This document shows, piece after piece, positions 15,230 through 22,089 of a stretch of 35,073 nucleotides of DNA. The translations under genes were made by a program, and so were the position numbers. The stretch lies in the NCBI RefSeq assembly GCF_002086275.1, contig NZ_MVHT01000074.1, positions 1 through 35,073 on the forward strand. The letters are read 5' to 3'. The DNA comes from Mycobacterium intermedium. Its GTDB lineage: Bacteria > Actinomycetota > Actinomycetes > Mycobacteriales > Mycobacteriaceae. How positions within the stretch are numbered: position 1 is the stretch's first letter; the number at the start of each line of letters is the position of its first letter. Under the pieces are notes generated by a model that was given only the letters and a program-made list of their open reading frames with translations, was not told the origin of the DNA and did not search any database.

Positions 15230-15430
15230 CGTGTCCTCCTCAATGGCCTCAGTAGCGCCCCGCACGGGTCGACAGCCGTGTCCCGAAGTAGTGACGAACC
15301 CGCCGAAGGGCATTACTTCGAGCGTTTCCCGGCTTGGCCCGATCGAAACAATGCAGTGCATGGCGGATCGACTTTCGTGTCGCCGGGGATCCAGATCGAT
15401 CGCGGGCGCACGATGCCCCACACTGTTGCC

Positions 15431-15700
15431 ATGGCCATTTTCAGGGGATCGGGTGGTGATGACGACCAGAGCGAGCGGCTCGCACAACTCGAAAGGCGCA
15501 TCGAGTTGTTAGAGCGGGCGGTGCGCGGCTACGGGATACCAATCCCCGTCGCACATGAAGGCGCGCCCACGGAGACTGTGGTGAGTTCCGCGGTGCAAGA
15601 ACTGGTGTCGCAAGGGAACAAGCTCGCAGCCATCAAGGCGCTTGTGCAGGAGACGGGGATGGGTCTGAAGCAGGCGAAGGACATCGTCGACCGGCTATAG
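15431..15700 (+). CDS. Ribosomal L7/L12 C-terminal-like mini-protein
   Basis: The 89-residue product has a short coiled-coil helix (SERLAQLERRIELLERAV, 14-31), a linker, and a C-terminal segment NKLAAIKALVQETGMGLKQA (63-82) followed by KDIVDRL. This resembles the two-helix end of the L7/L12 C-terminal domain (K-IKxVRExTGLGLKEAKxLV). The N-terminal L12 dimerisation domain is absent, so it is not the ribosomal stalk protein. Its role is unknown; it could dimerise through the helix and bind factors as L12 does. The ATG at 15431 has no good ribosome site; ATG 15413 in the same frame would add six residues. It diverges from the aconitase gene. Confidence 0.7.
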   Translation: MAIFRGSGGDDDQSERLAQLERRIELLERAVRGYGIPIPVAHEGAPTETVVSSAVQELVSQGNKLAAIKALVQETGMGLKQAKDIVDRL

Positions 15701-15732
15701 CCCGGCCAGCCGCCGATCGCGTGCATCTCTGC

Positions 15733-16764
15733 CTAGCTGAAGCGGACGTTCAACGTGGCGAGGCCAAAGATCTTCCGGCCCGCCGACTTCGCGCCGACGA
15801 TGACGACTCCGGTGCGGGTTTCTGGATCCAGTGACTTGATCCGGCCGCTGAATTCGATGTCCGCGCCCTCAATGGCCGTCACGATCGCGGGTGCCGACAA
15901 CCGCACCGCGTAGCGGGTGACCGCACCGGGGTCGCCTGACCATGCGGATACGAACCCGGCACCCAAACCCATGGTGAGCATTCCGTGCGCGATCACGTCG
16001 GGCAGCCCGGCCAACCTGGCGAGATTTTCGTCCCAGTGAATCGGGTTCGCGTCGCCGGCTACGCCGGAATAGTTCACCACGTCGCCGCGCGACAGGTGGG
16101 CGTTCCGGACCGGCAGTTCGTCGCCGACCGTAACGGCGTCGAAGGACGGTGTCCCCGGCGTGCGGGTCGTGCCGCCCTCGGCGATCGGTTGCTGGTCGTC
16201 GGGCCGCACCGTCTTTTCGTAGGCGGCGTCGACCGCATGGGGTTCCAGGAACCGGACGTCGTGCATCATCGCGCTCTGCACGGCGGACTTGATCGCGGGA
16301 TCAACTTCCTCGCCGGTGACGCCGACGACGGTGGTGTGCAGGGTGTGTACCCGCTCACCGGCCTGGTCGGTGAAGGTGTTCGTGACGGTGATCAGGTCCC
16401 GCCCGGCGACCCTGCGCACCGACGTCAGCTCGACGTCGACCTGCAGTTCGTCTCCGGCCACGATCGGGCGGTGCTGCTCGAAGACTTCCTCGGTCTGAAC
16501 GTAGGTGTCGTAACCAACGACCACCTCTTCGAACATGCGGCGATTGCACGCCATGCCTGGGACCGACGTGAACGTCAGGGGCGCCACCACGTCGGAATAA
16601 CCCAGTTCCGCGGCGGCCGCGACGTCCCAGTGCGCGGGGTGGTAGTCCTGCACTGCGCGCGCGTACTCGCGCAGCTTTTCGCGGCCAACCAGGTAGGTGG
16701 TGTCCATCTGGTAGTAGTGGCCGACCCGTGATTCGAGGATCTCCGACGTCTCTGCTGTGGTCAT
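15733..16764 (-). CDS. Fused HadA/HadB-type (3R)-hydroxyacyl dehydratase
   Basis: The 343-residue protein is a double hot-dog fusion. Residues 1-165 match the HadA/HadC-like N-terminal half (VGHYYQM, YARAVQDYHPAHWD, APLTFTSVPG). Residues 200-343 form a MaoC/HadB-like half with YSGVAGDANPIHWDENLARL, where D238 and H243 are the catalytic pair, and DVIAHGMLTMGLGAGF. Such enzymes dehydrate (3R)-hydroxyacyl-ACP or -CoA in fatty acid elongation or modification. ATG 16764 is preferred to the in-frame TTG 12 bp upstream because it begins the family-like sequence. It diverges from an SDR gene, and the shared 208-bp spacer holds a palindrome. SDR plus dehydratase suggests a joint role in acyl-chain metabolism. 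Confidence 0.88.
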   Translation of the reverse strand: MTTAETSEILESRVGHYYQMDTTYLVGREKLREYARAVQDYHPAHWDVAAAAELGYSDVVAPLTFTSVPGMACNRRMFEEVVVGYDTYVQTEEVFEQHRPIVAGDELQVDVELTSVRRVAGRDLITVTNTFTDQAGERVHTLHTTVVGVTGEEVDPAIKSAVQSAMMHDVRFLEPHAVDAAYEKTVRPDDQQPIAEGGTTRTPGTPSFDAVTVGDELPVRNAHLSRGDVVNYSGVAGDANPIHWDENLARLAGLPDVIAHGMLTMGLGAGFVSAWSGDPGAVTRYAVRLSAPAIVTAIEGADIEFSGRIKSLDPETRTGVVIVGAKSAGRKIFGLATLNVRFS

Positions 16765-16889
16765 GAATGTGTCCAACTTTTCTATCGGCGTGTTCGCTGA
16801 CGCGACCCAAGCACACTAACGGCGGGTGCAGCGGGCGGCACACTGCGGGCATCGTTTGGGGGTTTTGGTGCGCAAATCGAGGCAAGTGA

Positions 16890-16906
16890 TGTGACAGGCC
16901 GTCACA
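16890..16906. promoter_or_regulatory. Palindrome in the dehydratase/SDR divergent promoter
   Basis: TGTGAC-AGGCC-GTCACA is a 17-bp inverted repeat between the two divergent genes. It recalls the CRP site TGTGA-N6-TCACA, but the spacing between half-sites is 7, so CRP binding is doubtful. A TetR- or GntR-type protein is equally possible. No such regulator gene is adjacent. Confidence 0.45.
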
Positions 16907-16972
16907 CCTGCCGCGATCAAAAGGGTATAAGAGCTATCAGACCGTCAAACCAATTGCCAAAGGAGCCCATCA

Positions 16973-17794
16973 ATGGAGTCCGTCAAGGGGACCAATGTCC
17001 TAGTCACCGGTGCCGCCATGGGCCTTGGCAAGCTGTTCGCCACCCAAGCCGTCAAGGAAGGCGCCGCTGCTGTGGTGCTGTGGGACGCCAACGAGGTCGC
17101 CCTGAAGGAGACCGCGGCCGAGTTGGAAAAGGCCGGCGGGACCGTCCACTACGCAACCGTCGACGTCACCTCCCAGTCCGCGGTGGCCGAGGCGGCCGAG
17201 CGGGTGCGTGACGACGTCGGCACCATCCACGTGTTGTTCAACAACGCCGGGATCGTGCGCGGTAACGGCTACTTCTGGGAGAACTCGACGCGCGACTTCA
17301 CGCTGACCATGGAGGTCAACTCCATTGGGCCCATGCTGGTGGCCCGGGAGTTCCTGCCCGCAATGATCGAGTCGGGGGCGCAATGTCGCGTCGTCAACAT
17401 CGCGTCGTCGGCCGGGCTCAACGCCATTCCCCGCATGGCCGCATATGCCGCCTCCAAGTGGGCGGCGATCGGCTTCTCGGACTCGGTGCGGCTGGAACTG
17501 GAGCAAGCCGGGCACGACAAGGTGAAGGTGACGACGGTCTGTCCCACCTACATCAACACGGGCATGTTCGAGGGCGCCAAGGGCATCTTGTTCACGCCGA
17601 TGCTTGAGCAGGAGGAGGTTGTCCAGCGGACCTGGGCGGCCATGTTGAAGGGCCAACCCTTCGTCATCATGCCGTGGACATCGAAGATGAACAAAGTGCT
17701 GTCCGCGGTGCTGCCCATCGGGCTGCGCGACTTCTACCTCCGGCGCGTCGGTGTCTACAACTCCATGGACGAGTTCTCCGGGCACGGCCAGTAA
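16973..17794 (+). CDS. Short-chain dehydrogenase/reductase
   Basis: The 273-residue product is a classical SDR. It has a TGAAMGLG cofactor motif (near residue 12), D38 at the end of beta 2, which favours NAD(H), the FNNAG motif, and the catalytic Ser-Tyr-Lys set in NIASSAG and YAASK. The extended C-terminal part (PWTSKMNKVLSAVLPIGLRD) resembles lipid- or retinol-type SDRs (DHRS3/RDH10 group) that act on hydrophobic alcohols or ketones. ATG 16973 has AAAGGAG 8 nt upstream. It is transcribed away from the dehydratase and is followed by a SnoaL-like gene that has its own promoter. The substrate is unknown. Confidence 0.88.
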   Translation: MESVKGTNVLVTGAAMGLGKLFATQAVKEGAAAVVLWDANEVALKETAAELEKAGGTVHYATVDVTSQSAVAEAAERVRDDVGTIHVLFNNAGIVRGNGYFWENSTRDFTLTMEVNSIGPMLVAREFLPAMIESGAQCRVVNIASSAGLNAIPRMAAYAASKWAAIGFSDSVRLELEQAGHDKVKVTTVCPTYINTGMFEGAKGILFTPMLEQEEVVQRTWAAMLKGQPFVIMPWTSKMNKVLSAVLPIGLRDFYLRRVGVYNSMDEFSGHGQ

Positions 17795-17823
17795 CGCCCG
17801 CCTTTGTTTCCGGGCTCGTCGCT

Positions 17824-17829
17824 TAGCGT
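17824..17829 (+). promoter_or_regulatory. -10 box for a leaderless SnoaL-like transcript
   Basis: TAGCGT fits TANNNT and is followed by 6 nt and ATG 17836, without a Shine-Dalgarno sequence. It lies in the 41-bp gap after the SDR gene, so the downstream gene can be transcribed independently. Confidence 0.5.
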
Positions 17830-17835
17830 GAAGCG

Positions 17836-18402
17836 ATGACGCCATCGGACAGCCTTCTCAGGGAAATGCTCGACGAGTACCAGTTGCGCAGGCTGGTCCA
17901 CGCGTACTGCCGTGCCGTCGACCGCGGTGACACCGCCCAACTGCGCAGCCTGTACCACCCCGATGCGGCAGACAACCACGGTGGCTTCGCCGCGGGCGGC
18001 GTGGACGACTTCTTCGCCAAACTCGACGCCGCGCGGCCCCACCTTCGGGCGATGCAGCACAACATCACCACGGCGAATTTCGTCATCAGCGGAGACTTCG
18101 CCGAGGGCGAGGTCTACAGCATCGCCATGCACACGTTCCGAGCACGTGGGCGAGACGTCGACGTCCTGATCGGCGGGCGCTATCTGGACAAGTACGAGAA
18201 GCGCGACGGCACATGGGGTTTCACCGATCGGATGATCGTCACCGACTGGGCGCGCGTCAGTGACCCGTCGGTGCTGGACTTCTCGCATCCCATCGTCGAA
18301 GGGACGTCACGAGGCGCCATGGACGCGAACGACCCGTCCTACCAGTTCTTTTCGCTGTTTCCCGGACATCCGGCTGCGGATGCGGCGGATCAGGCGGATT
18401 AG
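17836..18402 (+). CDS. SnoaL-like / NTF2-fold protein
   Basis: The 188-residue product has the NTF2-like SnoaL_4 pattern. There is an N-terminal helix with LLREMLDEYQLRRLVHAYCR, then AVDRGDTAQLRSLYHPDAAD with its conserved Asp and His, and the beta-sheet region from about 65 to 140 (HNITTANFVISGD, GRYLDKYEKRDGTW, RMIVTDWARV). Members include polyketide cyclases, dehydratases and limonene-epoxide-like enzymes, as well as non-enzymatic binders, so the reaction cannot be assigned. The start lies 6 nt after a TANNNT box. It follows an SDR gene and converges with the histidine kinase gene, ending 4 bp before it. Confidence 0.83.
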   Translation: MTPSDSLLREMLDEYQLRRLVHAYCRAVDRGDTAQLRSLYHPDAADNHGGFAAGGVDDFFAKLDAARPHLRAMQHNITTANFVISGDFAEGEVYSIAMHTFRARGRDVDVLIGGRYLDKYEKRDGTWGFTDRMIVTDWARVSDPSVLDFSHPIVEGTSRGAMDANDPSYQFFSLFPGHPAADAADQAD

Positions 18403-18406
18403 GCGA

Positions 18407-19792
18407 TTAGACGTACCCATCCTCGTTGTGTGGCCGCGGGCCGGGCAGCTTCAGCAGCAGCCTCGCCCCACCAAGGGGGCTGGCGTGCAGGGATGCCGTG
18501 CCCCCGTGCAGCACGGCCTGCTGGGCTACCAGCGCCAGCCCGAGGCCGGAGCCGGATTGCGATGCGGTGGAGCCGCGGGAGAACCGGTCGAAGACGGAGC
18601 TGCGTTCGTCTTCGGGTACGCCGGTACCGTCGTCATCGATGGCGATTTCCACGCCGTCTCGAGAGCTGTTGGCGGACAGCTGTACTCGGGTGGCGTGCCC
18701 GTGCTTGACCGCGTTGGCGATCGCGTTGTCCACCGCGAGCCGCAGACCGGCGGGAAGTCCCAGCATCAACACGGTGGGCGAGGGCAGTAGCGAGACCATC
18801 AGGTCGGGGTAAATCCGCACCGCGTCGTGCGCGGCGCGGTCCAGTAACTCGACGATGTCGACCGGGACGAAGTCGTCGGTGGTGATGGTCTGGTTCTGCG
18901 CCAGCCGCTCCAGCGCCGAGAGGGTGGCTTCGATGCGGTTCTGGGTGCGCATCACATCGGCCAGCACCTCATCGCGCTGCTTGGCGGGCAGTTCGAGCGT
19001 GGACAGCACCTCGAGGTTGGTGCGCATCGCGGTCAGCGGCGTGCGAAGTTCGTGGGATGCGACCGAGGCGAAATCGCGTGCCGTTTCCAGCGCGGCTTTG
19101 GTGCGCTGTTGTTCGTCGCCGATGCGGGCCAGCATTCCCTCGACGGCCTCGGCGATCTCTACCGCTTCCCAGACCCCGCGTACCTTGACCTCGCCGGGGT
19201 TGGATTGGGCGTTGATCGCACGCGCCTGCTGCGCCAGCAGCCGAAAGGGATTGATCATGATCAACCACATCGCGCTGCCCACGATGAACGTGCCGACGAT
19301 GACGCTGCCGCAGATGAGCAGCACGCGCAGGTGTAGCTGGTCTATCCGGCGTTCGGCGCCGGCCAGCGGAGCTCCGAGTGCGACTGTCGCCGGCCCGGCG
19401 GTGAACGTGCGGACGCGATAGGGGACGCCGTTGATCGTGGTGGTCGCATAGCCGATCGGCAGGGCCGGCAGGACGATGTCGCTGGGCACCGACACGGTCG
19501 AGTTGTTCACCCGCACGGTCCGGACCAAGCTGTCGTCAGCGGGGACGGATTGGTCGGTCGCCGAGCGGGGTGGGCTGAGCAGCAACGTCCGCACGTCGCC
19601 CAGACTGCTGACCGAGTCCAGCCGGCGGTCCAGCTGGTTGTACTGGTCATTGGTGACGCCGATCCAGACCCACGCGCCCAGCGCGATCACCAGCACGATC
19701 ACCGACAGCGCGGCCACGATCACGATGTTGCGCAGCGAAACCACCGGCAAAGGCAGGCGCAGCAGCCGATACAGCCTGTCGTTGATGGTCAT
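18407..19792 (-). CDS. PrrB-like sensor histidine kinase without adjacent response regulator
   Basis: The 461-residue kinase closely resembles mycobacterial PrrB as remembered. TM1 is at about 22-46, followed by an extracytoplasmic sensor of about 110 residues ending in PYRVRTF. TM2 is at about 155-180, then a HAMP-like segment. The HisKA box SHELRTPLTAMRTNLEVLST has H247 as phospho-acceptor, and ATP-binding motifs NAIANAVKHG, DDDGTGVPEDE and GSGLGLALVAQQ follow. All catalytic motifs are intact. Unlike prrA-prrB, no response regulator lies on either side: downstream is a convergent SnoaL-like gene and upstream only a 59-codon ORF. It may act on the PrrA encoded elsewhere or be an independent paralogue. 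ATG 19792 overlaps the stop of that small ORF. Confidence 0.9.
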   Translation of the reverse strand: MTINDRLYRLLRLPLPVVSLRNIVIVAALSVIVLVIALGAWVWIGVTNDQYNQLDRRLDSVSSLGDVRTLLLSPPRSATDQSVPADDSLVRTVRVNNSTVSVPSDIVLPALPIGYATTTINGVPYRVRTFTAGPATVALGAPLAGAERRIDQLHLRVLLICGSVIVGTFIVGSAMWLIMINPFRLLAQQARAINAQSNPGEVKVRGVWEAVEIAEAVEGMLARIGDEQQRTKAALETARDFASVASHELRTPLTAMRTNLEVLSTLELPAKQRDEVLADVMRTQNRIEATLSALERLAQNQTITTDDFVPVDIVELLDRAAHDAVRIYPDLMVSLLPSPTVLMLGLPAGLRLAVDNAIANAVKHGHATRVQLSANSSRDGVEIAIDDDGTGVPEDERSSVFDRFSRGSTASQSGSGLGLALVAQQAVLHGGTASLHASPLGGARLLLKLPGPRPHNEDGYV

Positions 19793-19968
19793 GACATCGC
19801 CGCAGGAGACGTCAGGGAACTTTCGCCGAGCACGATGAGCAACACTAACCTGCGCCGACCATCCCGACCGCCCGCGCGCTCGCTCACCCAGTCCGACCTG
19901 GGCTTCAACTCCTGCTCGGTGAAGTGCTCGGGCGGGGTCATGACCCAGCGGATGCTGCCGACGAGCAC
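19789..19968 (-). CDS. Possible 59-residue upstream cistron of the PrrB-like kinase
   Basis: This GTG-started frame has strong third-position GC over its first 30 codons, and its TGA overlaps the kinase ATG (ATGA at 19792-19789), an arrangement typical of translational coupling. The product is basic and polar (PPEHFTEQELKPRSDWVSER) with a short hydrophobic patch (LVLLIVLG). No family is recognised, and it does not look like a response-regulator fragment. A stop lies a few codons upstream of the GTG, so it cannot be much longer. It could be chance, or a remnant. Confidence 0.3.
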   Translation of the reverse strand: MLVGSIRWVMTPPEHFTEQELKPRSDWVSERAGGRDGRRRLVLLIVLGESSLTSPAAMS

Positions 19969-20011
19969 TCGGCCCCGGCCATGCGCGTCATCAGAGCCTA
20001 AAAATTAGGAA

Positions 20012-20043
20012 TTGACAACATACAACCAAATGGTTGTATGTTG
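20012..20043 (+). promoter_or_regulatory. ArsR promoter and 13-bp-arm palindromic operator
   Basis: CAACATACAACCA (20016-20028), 2 nt, and TGGTTGTATGTTG (20031-20043) form a perfect inverted repeat. TTGACA (20012-20017) and TATGTT (20037-20042), 19 bp apart, look like -35 and -10 boxes, so the palindrome fills the promoter. The size and position suit an ArsR-family homodimer repressing its own operon. Confidence 0.75.
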
Positions 20044-20049
20044 GGCATT

Positions 20050-20391
20050 GTGGCGGTGGACCTCGAAGACCGGGCGGATGCTCTGTTCCAGGCGCTTGCC
20101 GACCGGACCCGGCGCGACATCATGCGCCGGGTGTTGACCGGCGAACACTCGGTTTCCGCGCTCGCCATGAAATACGAGATGAGCTTCGCGGCGGTGCAAA
20201 AGCACGTCGTCGTCCTGGAAAAGGCCGGACTGCTCACCAAGCGACGCCGAGGTCGCGAGCAACTGGCCAGCGGCGACGTGGAGGCAGTGCGCTCGGTGGC
20301 GGCAATGTTGGCCGAGTTGGAACAGATATGGCGCGGCCGCGTCGCGCGCATCGACGAACTCATCGCAACCGACTCAACAAAGGAGAGCTGA
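20050..20391 (+). CDS. ArsR-family (SdpR-like) repressor
   Basis: The 113-residue product is a winged-helix ArsR protein of the SdpR type: DALFQALADRTRRDIMRRVL opens the domain, SVSALAMKYEMSFAAVQKHV is the helix-turn-helix, and LLTKRRRGREQLA forms the wing. No cysteine metal-binding motif is seen, so it probably responds to something other than metal. GTG 20050 is preferred because it lies 7 nt after the TATGTT box, giving a leaderless transcript. ATG 20038 in the same frame lies within the palindrome and -10 box and would add four residues. It sits 3 bp before an SRPBCC gene, the usual partner of this repressor type. Confidence 0.85.
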   Translation: MAVDLEDRADALFQALADRTRRDIMRRVLTGEHSVSALAMKYEMSFAAVQKHVVVLEKAGLLTKRRRGREQLASGDVEAVRSVAAMLAELEQIWRGRVARIDELIATDSTKES

Positions 20392-20394
20392 ATC

Positions 20395-20886
20395 GTGCCC
20401 GTGACCGACGTCAAGCAGGACTTCGACAACCTCACCCTGACCATCACCGCCGACTTCGACGCGCCGGTGCAGCGAATCTGGCAGATCTACGCCGACCCTC
20501 GTCAACTGGAGAAAGTGTGGGGGCCGCCGGAATGCCCGGCGACCTTCGTCGACCACGACCTCACACCCGGCGGCCGCACGAACTACTTCATGACCGGCCC
20601 CAACGGCGAGAAGTACGCCGGCTTCTGGCGGATCACCGCCGTCGACGAGCCGAGCAGCTTCTCCTTCGAGGACGGCTTCGCCGATGAGGACTTCAACCCC
20701 AACCCGGATCTGCCGGTCTCCAAGAACGTCTACCCCTTCACCGAGCACAACGGCGGCACCCGCGCGATCTTCGTGAGTACCTACGCGTCGGCCGAGGCGC
20801 TGCAGCAGGTGCTGAACATGGGCGTGATCGAGGGCGCCACCGCGGCGATCAACCAGATCGACGACTTCGTCGCGGTCGCTAGCTAA
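20395..20886 (+). CDS. SRPBCC/AHSA1-domain protein
   Basis: The 163-residue product has the START-like AHSA1 fold: FDAPVQRIWQIYADPRQLEKVWGPP at the N-terminus (the opening FDAPVQRIWQIYADP is diagnostic), GGRTNYFMTGPNGEKYAGFW in the middle, and a C-terminal helix GVIEGATAAINQIDDFVA. These proteins hold hydrophobic ligands in a cavity; most bacterial members have no known ligand. GTG 20395 has AAGGAGAG at good spacing. It is co-transcribed with the preceding ArsR repressor under the palindromic operator, so its ligand may be related to the repressor's inducer. Confidence 0.88.
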   Translation: MPVTDVKQDFDNLTLTITADFDAPVQRIWQIYADPRQLEKVWGPPECPATFVDHDLTPGGRTNYFMTGPNGEKYAGFWRITAVDEPSSFSFEDGFADEDFNPNPDLPVSKNVYPFTEHNGGTRAIFVSTYASAEALQQVLNMGVIEGATAAINQIDDFVAVAS

Positions 20887-20900
20887 ACGACCGTTTTCCG

Positions 20901-21833
20901 CTACGCCACGAGCGATTTCGGCGTGTCGACCACCGAGTACTCGCTCGCGTCGCCCGCAATCGGCCGGCTGCGCTCACCGTGTGCGTTCACCGGGATGTCG
21001 CCGGCCAGCGTGATCCGGTGCATCCGGCGGGGTTGGTCGCCGAAGTCCGAGACGGCATAGTGCTGGGTGGAGCGGTTGTCCCACACTGCGACGTCGCCGA
21101 GTTCCCAGTTCCACCGAATCGTGTTCTCCAGCCGGGTGATTCGGTCCTGGAAGATTCGGAACAACGCCTGGGACTCGGCGACGTTGACGTCGAGGAACGA
21201 CTTGACGAATGACCCTAGGAGCAAGGACTTTTCGCCCGACTCCGGGTGCACCCGCACCACCGGGTGTTGTGTTTCGAAGTGGATGGAGTGAAATTCGGCC
21301 GCGTAGTTCAGCAACGCTTCCGGTGCGACCTGGGCCGCCGCCAGCAGCGCGGGATCTACTGACGCGTAGTCGAATGCGTTGTTGTGGACGGCCCAGAGGT
21401 TCTCCGCCAGCACCTTCAACGGCTGCGGCAATTGTTGGTATGCGGCGACGGTGGACGCCCAGGTGGTGGTGCCGCCGTAGCTGGGCAACTCCACGGCACG
21501 CAGGATGGACGCTTTGGGTGGACGGTCGACGAAGGTGACGTCGGTGTGCCATTGATTCGCACCGCTGCCGCCGATCGCCTCGAGCCGCATCACCTTGCTT
21601 CCGTCGAACTTCAGGGTCGGGTGCGGAGTCGTGGGCACGCCCAGGCTCTCGGCGAAGGCGTACTGCGAGTCGTCGTCCAGATGGTGCTGGCCGCGGAAGA
21701 ACACCACTTTGTGCTCCACCAGCGCCTGGTTGACGGCGGCGGCGGTGTCAGCTTCGAGCGCACCGAGTCGCACGCCGTCGATGCGTGCACCGATGTTCTC
21801 ACTCAATTTCACTACGCGGATTTCGCTGCTCAT
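20901..21833 (-). CDS. TauD/TfdA-family Fe(II)/2-oxoglutarate dioxygenase, alkylsulfatase type
   Basis: The 310-residue enzyme resembles Mtb Rv3406 and AtsK. The iron triad is H96 and D98 in NQWHTDVTF and H258 in STQHYAVSD, with Arg residues in QPRRMHRITL positioned for 2-oxoglutarate. Other shared features are HKVVFFRGQHHLDD and SYGGTTTWASTVAAYQQLP. Family enzymes hydroxylate the carbon next to a sulfate ester or sulfonate and release sulfate or sulfite, allowing sulfur scavenging. ATG 21833 has AAAGG about 9 nt upstream. The upstream spacer carries direct and inverted GTAGTC repeats that look like an operator. Substrate range cannot be judged. It converges with the SRPBCC gene. Confidence 0.88.
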   Translation of the reverse strand: MSSEIRVVKLSENIGARIDGVRLGALEADTAAAVNQALVEHKVVFFRGQHHLDDDSQYAFAESLGVPTTPHPTLKFDGSKVMRLEAIGGSGANQWHTDVTFVDRPPKASILRAVELPSYGGTTTWASTVAAYQQLPQPLKVLAENLWAVHNNAFDYASVDPALLAAAQVAPEALLNYAAEFHSIHFETQHPVVRVHPESGEKSLLLGSFVKSFLDVNVAESQALFRIFQDRITRLENTIRWNWELGDVAVWDNRSTQHYAVSDFGDQPRRMHRITLAGDIPVNAHGERSRPIAGDASEYSVVDTPKSLVA

Positions 21834-21859
21834 GGCGTGCGCCTTTCAGATCTCACGCA

Positions 21860-21911
21860 TGTAGTCGACTGTGTACATGCGACTTGTAGTCGACCGTATA
21901 CAGATGACTAC
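21860..21911. promoter_or_regulatory. Direct and inverted repeats upstream of the dioxygenase
   Basis: TGTAGTCGACTGTGTAC (21860-21876) is repeated at 21885-21901 as TGTAGTCGACCGTATAC, 25 bp further on, with two differences. An inverted half-site GACTAC follows at 21906-21911. The block starts 27 bp upstream of the dioxygenase ATG on the minus strand, where a regulator would act. The Mtb relative Rv3406 is divergent from a TetR gene, so a TetR-type operator is likely. Confidence 0.6.
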
Positions 21912-22089
21912 ACCAGTGCAATATCCAGTTCGTGCGGAGGCCCCGGCCGACCGTGCCGCCGGGGTGCTTGACCTGCCGAAACGGCTGCTTCACCAGTACT
22001 TTTACCGGGGGCGCGCGGCCACGGTCGCGCCTTGGATCCGTTGCGATCAGGTGGAAGAAAATGCTCAGCCCAAGACCGCCGTCAGGTAA
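21904..22089 (+). CDS. Small ORF, possibly a TetR-regulator remnant
   Basis: The 61-residue frame starts at ATG 21904 inside the repeat block and overlaps the 3' end of the methyltransferase gene by 25 bp. A segment GVLDLPKRLLHQYFYRGRAA loosely recalls the end of a TetR helix-turn-helix (AGVSxGLLYHYFxSK). Position opposite the dioxygenase is where its Mtb relative has a TetR gene. The similarity is weak and no ribosome site is visible. It may be a broken regulator or chance. Confidence 0.25.
   Translation: MTTPVQYPVRAEAPADRAAGVLDLPKRLLHQYFYRGRAATVAPWIRCDQVEENAQPKTAVR

Noticed and set aside
15230..15487. 86-residue N-terminal extension of the aconitase
   Set aside because: It has no family similarity, and GAGGAGG just before ATG 15229 marks the start.
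16890..16906. CRP binding site in the dehydratase/SDR spacer
   Set aside because: The spacer between TGTGA and TCACA is 7 rather than 6, so CRP is not claimed. It is kept only as an unassigned palindrome.
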